From: an uncultured Paracoccus sp.
Lineage (GTDB): Bacteria; Pseudomonadota; Alphaproteobacteria; Rhodobacterales; Rhodobacteraceae
Length of the DNA stretch: 55,797 bases
Assembly: GCA_934533075.1 (NCBI GenBank)
Contig: CAKTBJ010000019.1
Coordinates: 1 to 55,797 of the forward strand
Reading direction: 5' to 3'
Below, piece after piece: positions 34,256 to 42,888 of the stretch. Below the pieces are notes generated by a model. The model saw only the letters and a list, made by a program, of their open reading frames with translations. It did not search any database and had not been told where the DNA came from. Position 1 is the stretch's first letter, and the number at the start of each line of letters is the position of its first letter. The translations under genes and the position numbers were made by a program.

Positions 34256-35068
34256 TCACGCCCGACGCGCGGGCAGCTTTGCGGTATCGGTGAAGGGCAG
34301 CGCCGCCGCGACCAGTTCACGGGCACGCGGGTGGTGCGGGTCGGCCAGCAATGCGGCGCTGGGTCGGTCCTCGATGATCGCGCCATCGTCCATCACCACC
34401 GTGCGGGTGCAGAGCCGCGCCACGTCCACGAGGTCGTGCGACACGATCAGCAGCCCGGTGCCCTGGCTCTCGGACAGGTCGCGCAGCACCGCGGCCACCT
34501 GCCGGCGGATCGGCAAATCAAGCCCGCTCATCGGCTCGTCGGCCAGCAGGAAGGCGGGCCTTGTGGCGATGGCGCGGGCGATGGCCACCCGCTGCGCCTG
34601 CCCGCCCGACAGTTCGCCCCGGCGGCGCGGCAGGAATTCCGGCCCCAGCCCCACCCGTTCCAGCGATTCCCGCACGCGGGCGTCATGGTCGCAATCGACG
34701 CCCAGACGGCGCAGCGGCTCGGCGATCTGCTGATGCACCGTCATGCGCGGGTCCAGCGAGGCCGCCGGGTCCTGCGGGATGTATTGCACCGCCTGCCGAT
34801 ACCAGCGCAGTTCCGTGGCGCCGGCGGGCCTGACCGGCCTGCACTGGCAGAGGATATGCCCGCAATCGGGCGCGTCGATGGCCAGAAGCGAGCGCAGAAG
34901 CGTCGTCTTGCCCGAGCCGGAGACCCCGACCAGCGCCACCCGCTCGCCCGGCATCAGGGTGAAATCGACCCCGCGCAGCACCATGCGGCGCGCGGGCCGG
35001 CGCCATAGCCCGGCGGGGGCGGAGATGCTGCGCCCCAGCCCGCTGACCGACAGGAAGGAGCCGTTCAT
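34256..35068 (-). CDS. ABC transporter ATP-binding protein (NikE/OppF-like)
   Basis: A 270-residue ATPase with Walker A GVSGSGKTT (about residues 49-57), signature LSGGQAQR, Walker B FLLADEPMSGLD and H-loop IVSHD. It lacks the long cysteine-rich C-terminal extension of OppF, as NikE-type subunits do. It overlaps the preceding ATPase gene by 4 bp (ATGA). It forms an ATPase pair with that protein for the fused permease at 30902. Confidence 0.92.
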   Translation of the reverse strand: MNGSFLSVSGLGRSISAPAGLWRRPARRMVLRGVDFTLMPGERVALVGVSGSGKTTLLRSLLAIDAPDCGHILCQCRPVRPAGATELRWYRQAVQYIPQDPAASLDPRMTVHQQIAEPLRRLGVDCDHDARVRESLERVGLGPEFLPRRRGELSGGQAQRVAIARAIATRPAFLLADEPMSGLDLPIRRQVAAVLRDLSESQGTGLLIVSHDLVDVARLCTRTVVMDDGAIIEDRPSAALLADPHHPRARELVAAALPFTDTAKLPARRA

Positions 35069-35880
35069 CGTTCAGCATCGGCAAGCCTCCCTGCGGGCGG
35101 GATATGCAGCGCCTCGCACGCGCAATCGACCAGATCGCAGGTGAAGGGGTGGCGGGGCCGGGTCAGGATGTCCTCGATGGGACCGTCCTCGACGATGCGC
35201 CCCTCGGCCAGGATCAGCGCCCGGTCGCAGACCCGCATCGCCGCCCCAAGGTCATGCGTCACCAGCAGCAGGCCGGGGCTGCCGGGCGCGCTGGTCCTGG
35301 CCTTCAGCACCTCCAGCACCTGCGCCTGCGTCACCACGTCCAGCGCGGTCGTCGGCTCGTCGGCCAGGATCAGCCCGGTGCGGCAGGCCAGCGCCAGCGC
35401 GATGCAGACCCGCTGCCGCTGCCCGCCCGAGATCTCGGCCGGGCTGGTGCGCAGGAAGGCATCGGTGCCCGGCAGGCCGATGGAGGCCAGCAGGTCGCAC
35501 GCCTCGGCCCGCGCCGCCGCCGCGCCCAGCCCGCCATGCCGCCGCAGCGGTTCCTCAAGCTGCGAGCCGATGGAGACCAGCGGGTTCAGCGCCGACTGCG
35601 TGTCCTGAAACACCATCGCCACCCGCGCGCCCACGGGCCTTTGCGGCACGCGGATGTTCAGCACCTCATGCCCGTTCACGCGCACGCTGCCGCTGCATCG
35701 CGCGCGCGGCGAGATCAGGCCGAGGATCGCCGCCGCCGTCATCGACTTGCCCGATCCCGAGGCGCCCAGCAGGCAGACCCGTTCCCCCTGCGCGACAGTG
35801 AAACTCAGCGGCCCGACGATCTCCCGCCGGCCGATGGCGATGCGCAGCCCCTCGACCTCAAGCATGGCTGTCCCGTTCAT
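35065..35880 (-). CDS. ABC transporter ATP-binding protein (NikD/OppD-like)
   Basis: A 271-residue ATPase: Walker A GASGSGKSM (about 35-43), signature ISGGQRQR, Walker B LILADEPTTALD, H-loop LVTHD. First gene of the operon that runs on to the second ATPase, SBP and fused permease. The start is uncertain: ATG 35880 has only a weak ribosome site, and an in-frame ATG at 35865 is an alternative. A perfect TTGACA (-35, 35954-35949) and the palindrome 35935-35947 lie just upstream. Confidence 0.9.
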   Translation of the reverse strand: MNGTAMLEVEGLRIAIGRREIVGPLSFTVAQGERVCLLGASGSGKSMTAAAILGLISPRARCSGSVRVNGHEVLNIRVPQRPVGARVAMVFQDTQSALNPLVSIGSQLEEPLRRHGGLGAAAARAEACDLLASIGLPGTDAFLRTSPAEISGGQRQRVCIALALACRTGLILADEPTTALDVVTQAQVLEVLKARTSAPGSPGLLLVTHDLGAAMRVCDRALILAEGRIVEDGPIEDILTRPRHPFTCDLVDCACEALHIPPAGRLADAER

Positions 35881-35934
35881 TCCGCATGTCCCGAATCCCT
35901 GCCATCGGGGAAGCCCCGATGCCCTGCAAAATAC

Positions 35935-35947
35935 GTAATGATATTAC
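35935..35947. promoter_or_regulatory. Probable Zur box of the ABC importer operon
   Basis: GTAAT-GAT-ATTAC, flanked by partly symmetric bases, sits directly downstream of a perfect TTGACA and upstream of TTTTG on the minus strand. It matches the palindrome at 37818-37830 and closely resembles the one at 37953-37965. Zinc-uptake genes in alphaproteobacteria are repressed by Zur at AT-rich palindromes of this kind (family knowledge). Binding here would block the core promoter. Confidence 0.68.
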
Positions 35948-35950
35948 ATG

Positions 35951-36331
35951 TCAAGATGGAGTTGCGACAGGCCGGGCCGGGCTGTCGGCAAACACCCCGC
36001 CGCCAGGCGCTGCCGGAACGATGCGCCGCGCCACCACGGAAAGGGGCTGCGGCAGGCCGCCCGGCCTGCCGGGATAGTCCTCGCCCCAGATCTTCGGCGC
36101 GTCCCTGGCCAGCATCCGCCTTTCGGCCCGATCCAGCCCTTGCAGGACCAGCGCGGTATCGCCGCCGGTCTCGCGATGCAGCCGGGTCCACAGGCGCAGG
36201 ACCGAATGCGGACTCCAGGGCAGGGCCGCACGGGCCAGCCAGCGGCGCAGCTCCGGCGGCAGGCGGTCATAACGCTCCATCGGGCGCGGGCGATGGCGCC
36301 GGCCCAGCGAGGTGGCCAGATTGCGCGCCAT
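35951..36331 (-). CDS. DUF6525-like conserved hypothetical protein
   Basis: A 126-residue basic protein. The N-terminus (ARNLATSLGRRHR, then YDRLPPELRRWLARAALPWSPHSVLRLW) and GLDRAERRMLARDAPKIWGEDY look like small Rhodobacterales proteins filed as DUF6525; this is from memory. No signal peptide or membrane segment is seen. ATG 36331 forms TGATG with the stop of the preceding 72-codon frame, so it appears to be the third gene of the COG0523 operon. Its stop lies 3 bp from the Zur-like palindrome. Function unknown. Confidence 0.7.
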   Translation of the reverse strand: MARNLATSLGRRHRPRPMERYDRLPPELRRWLARAALPWSPHSVLRLWTRLHRETGGDTALVLQGLDRAERRMLARDAPKIWGEDYPGRPGGLPQPLSVVARRIVPAAPGGGVFADSPARPVATPS

Positions 36332-36549
36332 CAAGGCACCGGCTCCCGCAGGGGGGCATCGACAATCCGATATTTCATGCAGGAAGATATTTCAGAACAA
36401 AACATTACAGCCATAAACCGGAAAGATTGCAGGACATGCCCCGCGCCCGCGCCGATGGGGCGTCCCCCGCCCCTCGGGCCGGGCGGGTCGACCTTTTCGA
36501 TTTCGGGCGAGCGGTCCGGTTGGCACGGGATGGCGGCGCGGGCTTTCAT
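36331..36549 (-). CDS. Possible 72-residue linking protein, unrecognised
   Basis: The frame opens with CCGGAGGA six bases before the ATG, 30 bp after the COG0523 stop, and ends in TGATG with the DUF6525-like gene, so both ends look translated. The first half is Pro/Arg/Glu rich (QPDRSPEIEKVDPPGPRGGG). The second half (about 41-66) is encoded by unusually AT-rich DNA with atypical codons (FMAVMFCSEISSCMKY). It may be a short gene whose end has been altered, or a leader with an internal promoter. No family recognised. Confidence 0.4.
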   Translation of the reverse strand: MKARAAIPCQPDRSPEIEKVDPPGPRGGGRPIGAGAGHVLQSFRFMAVMFCSEISSCMKYRIVDAPLREPVP

Positions 36550-36579
36550 GCCGGTTCCTCCGGTGGAATGGCGGGCCGC

Positions 36580-37803
36580 TTACGCGACCCGCCGCTGACC
36601 CCATTGCGGGAAGGGGTCGGGCAGTTTCGCCCATGCCTCCGGGGTAAAGTCCTGCGCCTCGACCAGCGCCGCATCCAGCCGCGCGGTGATGGCCGCCCTG
36701 TCCATGCCCGCGCCGATGAAGACCAGTTCCTGCCGCCGGTCGCCCCAAGGCTCCACCCAGTTCTTCGCCACTTCGGCAAGGCTGTCGGGATGGGTGGGCC
36801 AACGCTCGCGCGGCACCGAGGCCCACCAGCCGCCCAGAGGCGTGACGCTGGACATGGCGCCGGCAAGGCTGAACTCCACCGCCCAGTTGGGGCGGGAGGC
36901 GATCCAGAAATGCCCCTTCGCACGGATCACGCCGGGCAAGTCGCCGTTCAGAACCGCGTGGATGCGCTGGGGATGGAAGGGCCGCCGGGCACGATAGACG
37001 AAGGAGGAAATGCCGTATTCCTCGGTCTCCGGCACGTGATCCTCGAAACCGTAAAGCTCTTTCGCCCACATCGGATTCAGATGGGCCTTGTCGAAATCGA
37101 ACAGGCCGGTGTCGAAGATCGCATCCGGCTCCACCCGACTGAAATCGGTCTCGATCAGGCGGGCGTCGGGGTTCAGGGCACGGACGATCCTGCGGGCCTG
37201 ATCCAGCCGCAGCGGCCCGGCCTCGGTCGCCTTGTTCAGCACGATGACATCGGCGAATTCCATCTGGTCGGTCAGCAGATCGACCAGCGTGCGCTGATCG
37301 CCATCGCCAAGGCTCTCGCCCCGGTCGGCGATGAAGTCGTGGCTGGAGAAATCCCTGGTCAGGTTCACCGCATCGACCACCGTGACCATCGTATCCAGCC
37401 GCGCCACGTCCGAGAGGCTTTCGCCGCTGGAGTCGCGAAAGTCGAAGGTGGCGGCGACCGGAAGCGGCTCCGCGATGCCGGTGGATTCGATCAGCAGATA
37501 GTCGAAGCGCCCCTCGCCGGCCAGCCGCCGGACCTCCACCAGCAGGTCGTCGCGCAGGGTGCAGCAGATGCAGCCATTGGTCATCTCGACCAGCTTTTCC
37601 TCGGAGCGCGACAGTTCCGCCCCGTCGCGCACCAGATCGGCGTCGATATTCACCTCGGACATGTCGTTGACGATCACCGCCACCCGCCGGCCCTCGCGGT
37701 TGTTCAGGATATGGTTCAGAAGCGTGGTCTTGCCCGCCCCCAGAAAGCCGGACAGGACGGTGACGGGCAGGCGCTTGTCGCGCCCTTGCTGGCTGGTCGG
37801 CAT
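36580..37803 (-). CDS. COG0523 (CobW/ZigA-type) metallochaperone GTPase
   Basis: A 407-residue G3E-family GTPase. The P-loop GFLGAGKTT is at residues 19-27, the metal-binding GCICC at 77-81, the G-domain strand LLIESTG follows, and LNKAT serves as the G4 motif. A C-terminal CobW domain covers about 275-400. Zinc-regulated members such as ZigA/YciC deliver zinc to essential enzymes during starvation. ATG 37803 follows GAGGG; the frame extends 36 bp further but into the operator. The palindrome 37818-37830 lies 15 bp upstream, placing the gene under likely Zur control. Confidence 0.92.
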   Translation of the reverse strand: MPTSQQGRDKRLPVTVLSGFLGAGKTTLLNHILNNREGRRVAVIVNDMSEVNIDADLVRDGAELSRSEEKLVEMTNGCICCTLRDDLLVEVRRLAGEGRFDYLLIESTGIAEPLPVAATFDFRDSSGESLSDVARLDTMVTVVDAVNLTRDFSSHDFIADRGESLGDGDQRTLVDLLTDQMEFADVIVLNKATEAGPLRLDQARRIVRALNPDARLIETDFSRVEPDAIFDTGLFDFDKAHLNPMWAKELYGFEDHVPETEEYGISSFVYRARRPFHPQRIHAVLNGDLPGVIRAKGHFWIASRPNWAVEFSLAGAMSSVTPLGGWWASVPRERWPTHPDSLAEVAKNWVEPWGDRRQELVFIGAGMDRAAITARLDAALVEAQDFTPEAWAKLPDPFPQWGQRRVA

Positions 37804-37817
37804 GGCACCCTCAAAAA

Positions 37818-37830
37818 GTAATGTTATTAC
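37818..37830. promoter_or_regulatory. Probable Zur box of the COG0523 operon
   Basis: GTAAT-GTT-ATTAC. On the minus strand it is set between TTGAGA and TTTTTGA, the same layout as at 35935-35947 (TTGACA, palindrome, TTTTG). This shared spacing supports one repressor for both promoters. Confidence 0.7.
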
Positions 37831-37952
37831 ATCTCTCAATTAGCGGAGATCGCCGAGGCCCGCAATGCCGTTTTCCTGCGAAGCCCCTGGCGGGCGGTCT
37901 CAGGCGATGCGGAAGCCACCTTTCCGCCGGCCTGTCTTGCGGGCCTCAGTGC

Positions 37953-37965
37953 GTTATGTCATAAC
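37953..37965. promoter_or_regulatory. Probable Zur box of the aztD-like gene
   Basis: GTTAT-GTC-ATAAC, a one-letter variant of the other two boxes in each arm. On the plus strand TTGCGG (37937-37942) and CATAAC (37960-37965) are 17 bp apart, so the box covers the -10. Positions 37966-38148, about 180 bp up to the aztD-like start, hold no convincing gene and would be a long 5' leader. 37831-37952 also appears non-coding. Confidence 0.62.
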
Positions 37966-38148
37966 ATCACAAAATAGCGAGTCCCCTCCCCATGACACCG
38001 GATTCGGCCCGGCCACGACCCCCCGCGCCGGACGGACCCGCGCCCCTGCATCGCGATGATGCGCCATCGCCGCGGCTCCGGCCGCGCACCGACCACGGGA
38101 CCAGCCCGCGCCAGTCCCCGTCCCCCGATCCAGACCAAGGAGACCACC

Positions 38149-39375
38149 ATGATCGGACATCTCGCCAGCGCCACGGCCCTGACGCTCACCCTCGCCGGGG
38201 CGGCCATCGCCCAGGACCACGATCACGACCATCAGGACGTGACCCTCTACCGCGTCTTCGTGGGCGACCATGCGGCCGGGCGCGTCACCGCCTTCGACCT
38301 GACCGAACCCGATCACCGCTGGACCTTCGAGACCGCGGGCCAGCCGCGCCTCTATCCCATCGCCGGCGGCGCGGCGGTGGCGGCGGTGCAGACGAATGAC
38401 GATACGGTGCAGTTCCTTACCAGCGGCATCGCGTTCCACGACCACGGCGACCATGCGGATATCGAGGTCACCGACCCCGCCGCCGTCCCCACCGCCCTGG
38501 CCGGTCCCGTGCCCGGCCATCTGATCGACCATGACGGCAAGGTGGTCATCACCTATGACGGCGGCGGCTATGCCGAGATCATCGACGGCCACGACCTGTC
38601 CCACGGCCATGTCGAGGCCACCCGCTTCCCGCAGGCCCGCGCCCATCACGGCTTCGTCACCCCGCTGGGCGGGCACTGGCTCAGCACCGTGGCCTCCGAC
38701 GAGGCGGTGGAGGAAGGCGCCTCGATCCCGCGCCTCGGCTTGCAGGAATTCACCAGCGAGGGCAGCCCGCTGGGCGAGCTGGCCACCTGCACGGCGATCC
38801 ACGGCGAGGCGTTCTCGGGCGCCTATCTCGCCGCCGGCTGCCGCGAGGGCGTGCTGACCGCCACCGCCGGCGCCGAGGGTGTGGCGTTCAACCTGCTGGA
38901 CTACCCCGCCGACCTGCCGCAGGGCGTCAGCACCGGCACCCTCCTCGGCGCGAAGGGCATCCAGATGTTTCTGGGCAATTACGGTCCCGACGGGCTGGTG
39001 GTGATCGACCCGGCCGACGCGCCGCATTTCCAGCATATCGCCCTGCCCTTCCGGCGCATCGATTTCGTGCTGGACCCGGCACGCCCCGCGCAGGGCTATG
39101 TGCTGACCGAGGACGGCACCCTGCACCGCATTGACCTGCTGAAGGCCGAGATCGCGGCCAGCGCCCGCGTGACCGAGCCTTACTCGATGGACGGCCATTG
39201 GAACGACCCGCGCCCGCGCCTTGCGATGGCCGGCGACGAGATCGTGCTGACCGATCCCCGCGCCGCGCTGGTGCGGCGGATTTCCACGGAGACGCTGGCG
39301 GAGGTCGGGACCATCCCCGTCGAGGGCATCCCCTACAACATCGCCGTGACCGGGGGCAGCGGCCTGACGCACTGA
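38149..39375 (+). CDS. aztD: AztD-like periplasmic zinc metallochaperone
   Basis: A 408-residue exported beta-propeller-type protein. The signal peptide (IGHLASATALTLTLAGAAIA) is followed at once by Q-D-H-D-H-D-H-Q, a zinc-binding stretch. More His-rich loops follow (FHDHGDHAD, DGHDLSHGHVEATRF, ARAHHGF). This matches AztD of Paracoccus, which hands zinc to the AztC binding protein of the AztABC importer. AAGGAG precedes the ATG. aztABC are not in this window; the neighbouring importer is of the peptide/opine class instead. Two hairpins follow the stop. Confidence 0.85.
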   Translation: MIGHLASATALTLTLAGAAIAQDHDHDHQDVTLYRVFVGDHAAGRVTAFDLTEPDHRWTFETAGQPRLYPIAGGAAVAAVQTNDDTVQFLTSGIAFHDHGDHADIEVTDPAAVPTALAGPVPGHLIDHDGKVVITYDGGGYAEIIDGHDLSHGHVEATRFPQARAHHGFVTPLGGHWLSTVASDEAVEEGASIPRLGLQEFTSEGSPLGELATCTAIHGEAFSGAYLAAGCREGVLTATAGAEGVAFNLLDYPADLPQGVSTGTLLGAKGIQMFLGNYGPDGLVVIDPADAPHFQHIALPFRRIDFVLDPARPAQGYVLTEDGTLHRIDLLKAEIAASARVTEPYSMDGHWNDPRPRLAMAGDEIVLTDPRAALVRRISTETLAEVGTIPVEGIPYNIAVTGGSGLTH

Positions 39376-39436
39376 CCGCCTCGGGGCGGTCCCGGCATCA
39401 GGGGGCGGCGAGGCAGGATCGGGCCTCGCCGCCCCC
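39374..39436 (+). terminator. Double hairpin terminator after the aztD-like gene
   Basis: GACCGCC/GGCGGTC (39374-39391, loop TCGG) overlaps the stop codon. A second, perfect 14-bp stem (GGGGGCGGCGAGGC) with an 8-base loop spans 39401-39436. No clear U tract follows. It separates the aztD-like gene from the SBP gene at 39524. Confidence 0.6.
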
Positions 39437-39523
39437 GCCGGTTCGTGGTGGCCCCCGGTTGTGGTCGCATGCGGTTATACCTATCGTCCGGGAAAGGCGC
39501 GACACAGGCATAAGGAACAGCCC

Positions 39524-41026
39524 ATGAAACTTTCGACCACGCTGGCTTTGGCGGCCATCCTCGGCAGCACGGCGCTGGCCGCGCAGGCCGCCAGCCTGCG
39601 CATCGGGCTGGAGGCCGACCCGGACATGCTGGACCCGGCGAAAAGCCGCACCTTCGTCGGCCGCATCGTGTTCAGCGCGCTGTGCGACAAGCTGATCGAC
39701 GTGACCCCCGACCTGACGCTGGTGCCGCAGCTTGCCACCGGATGGACGGTCTCCGAGGACGGGCTGGCCATCGACCTGACCCTGCGCGAGGGCGTGAAAT
39801 TCCATGACGGCACCGATTTCGACGCCGGGGCGGTCAAGGCCAATATCGAACGCGCCCTGACGCTGGAGGACGGCGCAAGGAAGTCGGAACTGGCCTCCAT
39901 CGATTCGGTCGAGGTGGTCGGCCCGCTGCATGCGCGGCTGCACCTCAAGACCCCCGACGCGCCGCTGCTGGCGCAGCTTGCCGACCGGGGCGGCATGATG
40001 CTGTCGCCCGCCAGCTTCGACACGGACGTGGCGGCGCATCCGGTCTGCTCCGGTCCCTTCGCGTTCCGGTCCCGCGTCTCGCAGGACCGGATCGAGCTGG
40101 TGAAATTCGCCGATTACTGGAATGCCGACGCGATCCATCTGGACGGCGTGACCTATCTGCCGATCCCCGATTCCACCGTGCGGCTGGCCAACCTTCAGGC
40201 GGGCGACCTGGACCTGATCACCCGGCTGGGCGCCACCGACGTGCCCACGGTCGAGGGTGCCGCCAACCTCGCCTTCGCCAGCGTCGAGGGGCTGGGCTAT
40301 CAGCGGCTGGTGTTCAACACCGGCAACGGCCCGCATTCGGAGACACCCTTCGGGCAGGATGCCCGGCTGCGCAAGGCGGTGTCGCTGGCCATCGACCGCG
40401 AGGCGATCAACCAGGTGGTCTTCGCCGGGCTGAACGCCCCGGCCAGCCAATACGTGCCGGCCTCCAGCCCCTGGTTCGACCCCGCCTTCCCGCCGCAGCC
40501 GCGCGACATCGAGGCCGCGAAGGCCCTTGTCGCCGAGGCCGGCTTTGCCGACGGGGTGGAGATGGAACTGCATGTCTCCAACAACCCGGAACTGCTTCAG
40601 GTCGCGCAGATGATCCAGGCGATGGTGGCCGAGGCCGGCATCAACGCGAACATCGTGTCGATGGAGAACGCCACCCTGATCGCCACCAGCGTCAAGGGCG
40701 AGTTCGAGGCCGAGATCATCGCCTGGTCGGGCCGCGTCGACCCCGACGGCAACCTCTATCCCTTCGTGCGCACCGGCAGCGGCAACAACAATTCCAACTA
40801 CAGCAACCCCGCGCTGGACGAGGTGATCGACGCGGCGCGGGCGACCTCGGACCCCGACCAGCGCCGCGAACTGTATCATCAGGCCAACGTGCTGCTGAAC
40901 GAGGATGCGCCGGTCCTCTACCTCTATAACGAGGCGTGGCTCTATGGGCTGTCGGACAGGGTGCAGGGCTTTGTCCCCAGCCCCGACGGCATGATCCGCC
41001 TGCAAGGCGTCTCGCTGGCCGAGTGA
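39524..41026 (+). CDS. Orphan ABC substrate-binding protein, family 5
   Basis: A 500-residue exported protein with a Sec signal peptide (KLSTTLALAAILGSTALAAQA). Hallmarks are PDMLDPAKSRTFVGRIVF, LREGVKFHDGTDFD and DARLRKAVSLAIDREAIN. AAGGAAC precedes the ATG. No permease or ATPase gene lies beside it: it sits alone between the aztD-like terminator and a methyltransferase gene. It could serve the importer at 30.9-35.9 kb or the one entering at the right edge. GTTATACC at 39473-39480 resembles half of the zinc palindrome, too little to claim regulation. Confidence 0.92.
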   Translation: MKLSTTLALAAILGSTALAAQAASLRIGLEADPDMLDPAKSRTFVGRIVFSALCDKLIDVTPDLTLVPQLATGWTVSEDGLAIDLTLREGVKFHDGTDFDAGAVKANIERALTLEDGARKSELASIDSVEVVGPLHARLHLKTPDAPLLAQLADRGGMMLSPASFDTDVAAHPVCSGPFAFRSRVSQDRIELVKFADYWNADAIHLDGVTYLPIPDSTVRLANLQAGDLDLITRLGATDVPTVEGAANLAFASVEGLGYQRLVFNTGNGPHSETPFGQDARLRKAVSLAIDREAINQVVFAGLNAPASQYVPASSPWFDPAFPPQPRDIEAAKALVAEAGFADGVEMELHVSNNPELLQVAQMIQAMVAEAGINANIVSMENATLIATSVKGEFEAEIIAWSGRVDPDGNLYPFVRTGSGNNNSNYSNPALDEVIDAARATSDPDQRRELYHQANVLLNEDAPVLYLYNEAWLYGLSDRVQGFVPSPDGMIRLQGVSLAE

Positions 41027-41037
41027 CGGCCGGCCAA

Positions 41038-41068
41038 GGCGGGCGCGCCCTTGCGGGGGCGCCCCGCC
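41038..41068 (+). terminator. Hairpin after the orphan binding-protein gene
   Basis: GGCGGG (41038-41043) pairs with CCCGCC (41063-41068), with further imperfect GCGCCC/GGGGCG pairing inside. It lies 11 bp after the SBP stop and ends two bases before the first possible methyltransferase ATG. This argues for the later start at 41082. Confidence 0.45.
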
Positions 41069-41081
41069 AATGGATGCGGAC

Positions 41082-41813
41082 ATGGCACAGAACATCTACG
41101 ACGATCCCGATTTCTTCGCCGGCTACAGCCGGTTGCCCCGGCAGGTGCACGGGCTGGAGGGGGCGCCGGAATGGCCCGCCATCCGCGCCCTGCTGCCCGA
41201 TCCGCGCGGCCGGCATGTGGCCGATCTGGGTTGCGGCTTCGGCTGGGCGGCGCGGTGGTTTCGCGAAGCGGGCGCGGTCTCGGTGCTGGGCGTGGACCTG
41301 TCCCGGAACATGATCGCGCGCGCGCAGGCAATGACGCGGGATGCCGCCATCACCTATCGCCGCGCCGACCTGGAAACGCTGGACCTGCCCGAAGGTGGCT
41401 TCGATCTGGTCTATAGCGCGCTGGCCTTCCATTACCTGCGCGACTTCGGGCGGCTGGCCCGCATGATCCACGCGGCGCTGGTGCCCGGCGGCGATCTGGT
41501 CTTCACCATCGAGCATCCCGTCTACATGGCCGCCGCCCGCCCGCGCTGGACCCTCGACGAGGACGGCCGCAAGACATGGCCGGTCAATTCCTACGCCATC
41601 GAGGGCGAGCGCCGCACCGACTGGTTCGCCGCCGGCGTGGTGAAATACCACCGCACGCTGGCCACCACGGTCAACACACTGACCGACGCCGGCTTCACGC
41701 TGGGCCGGATCGAGGAATTCGCCCCCACGCCCGACCAGATCGCCGCCATACCGGAACTGGCCGAGGAGATGGAGCGGCCGATGATGCTGCTGGTCTCGGC
41801 ACACAGGGCCTGA
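41082..41813 (+). CDS. Class I SAM-dependent methyltransferase
   Basis: A 243-residue Rossmann methyltransferase. SAM motif I is VADLGCGFGWAARWF (about residues 44-58), motif II is VLGVDLSRNMIARA, and the motif near YSALAFHYLRD corresponds to motif IV. It resembles the UbiE/BioC-like group acting on small molecules; the substrate is unknown. ATG 41082 was chosen over ATG 41070, which abuts a hairpin. Neither has a strong ribosome site. Positions 41814-41976, between it and the convergent COG0523 gene, show nothing I can identify. Confidence 0.85.
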   Translation: MAQNIYDDPDFFAGYSRLPRQVHGLEGAPEWPAIRALLPDPRGRHVADLGCGFGWAARWFREAGAVSVLGVDLSRNMIARAQAMTRDAAITYRRADLETLDLPEGGFDLVYSALAFHYLRDFGRLARMIHAALVPGGDLVFTIEHPVYMAAARPRWTLDEDGRKTWPVNSYAIEGERRTDWFAAGVVKYHRTLATTVNTLTDAGFTLGRIEEFAPTPDQIAAIPELAEEMERPMMLLVSAHRA

Positions 41814-41976
41814 CCGCGGGCCGGGCGCCGGCCGCCGATCCCTTGCCGGTCCCGCGGCCCTCCCGATCCAGGGCGAACGGGCGTTGCGCCGCATGACGGG
41901 GACGGATCGCCGGCCAACCCCGCCGGCGAGGCCGGCACAAGGCCCTGCCGCCACGCGGCCGCGCCCCGCACCACGT

Positions 41977-42888
41977 TCAGACCGTGGCCGCGTCCAGCGC
42001 CGCCAGCGCGGCCTCCGGGTCGAACCCCTCGCGCTCTCCGATCAGCACCATCCGGCAACAGCCATCCGGCGGCGGCGCCACGGGCGCAAAGCTCGCCCGC
42101 CGCCCGACCAGCTGGAACAGGACCACCTCGCCCGCCCGCTCCCGCAGCGCCAGATAGCCCTTGGCGCGCAGCAGGCCCGGCGCGATGCGCGGCAGCGCCG
42201 CCTGGAACGCCGCCAGCGAGACAGGGGCCTCCGACCGCCATTCGACGGTAACGAAGCGATCCGCCGTCACCCGCCCCGGTCCGGGCGCGGCATGCCGGAA
42301 ATCCCCGCCGCCCAGCAGCAGACCGGCCGGCAGCCCCTCGGCGCCGATGTCGAAAGCGGGCTTGCGCTCGACCGCCAGCAGGGTGCGCAGGCGGGCCATC
42401 GCCGCCTCCGGCGCCGCGCCGGTCTTGGCCAGCAGCGCGAAATCCGCATGCCGCACCTGCGCCAGCCACAGCGGATCGTGCATCCGCTCCGGTGCCTCGG
42501 CCACATCCTGCGCGTCGATCACGCAGGCCACGGCATCCAGCCGCACGGCATCCCACAGAACCGGGTCCATCACCGCCTCCATGATGCCGCGCGGATCGGC
42601 GGCACCCGAAGCCTCGATCACGATGCGCTCGGGCGGCGGCTCATGGGCCAGCACCAGCCGCAGCGTCCGCAGCAGGTCGCCTTGCAGCGAGCAGCAGATG
42701 CAGCCGTTCTTCAGCCCGATCACCGAGTCCGCCGCGCCCTCCAGCAGTTCGGCGTCGATATTGATGGCGCCGAAATCGTTGACGATGGCGGCGATGCGAT
42801 GGCCGTGCCCGCCGGTCAGCAGCGCATTGATCGCCGTGGTCTTGCCGGCGCCCAGAAAGCCGGTGACCAGCAGGACCGGGGTGCTCAT
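41977..42888 (-). CDS. Second COG0523 (CobW-like) GTPase
   Basis: A 303-residue G3E GTPase: P-loop GFLGAGKTT at residues 10-18, GCICC at 62-66, IVIEASGAADP and a C-terminal CobW domain with LLRAKGYLALRE. The G4 motif expected as NKxD reads LLAKTG, so both the Asn and the Asp of guanine recognition are changed and nucleotide preference may differ. It is translationally chained (ATGA) to a 58-codon mini-ORF and through it to a zinc-type amidohydrolase, which suggests that it loads metal into that enzyme (inference). No zinc palindrome was seen for this operon. Confidence 0.9.
   Translation of the reverse strand: MSTPVLLVTGFLGAGKTTAINALLTGGHGHRIAAIVNDFGAINIDAELLEGAADSVIGLKNGCICCSLQGDLLRTLRLVLAHEPPPERIVIEASGAADPRGIMEAVMDPVLWDAVRLDAVACVIDAQDVAEAPERMHDPLWLAQVRHADFALLAKTGAAPEAAMARLRTLLAVERKPAFDIGAEGLPAGLLLGGGDFRHAAPGPGRVTADRFVTVEWRSEAPVSLAAFQAALPRIAPGLLRAKGYLALRERAGEVVLFQLVGRRASFAPVAPPPDGCCRMVLIGEREGFDPEAALAALDAATV

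Noticed and set aside
37992..38399. A plus-strand frame starting before and overlapping the aztD-like gene
   Set aside because: It is mostly out of frame with the well-supported AztD-like protein, is Pro/Arg/Asp-rich and lacks a ribosome site.
39473..39485. A fourth zinc palindrome upstream of the orphan SBP
   Set aside because: Only the GTTAT half is clear; the other half does not match, so regulation by the same repressor is not supported.
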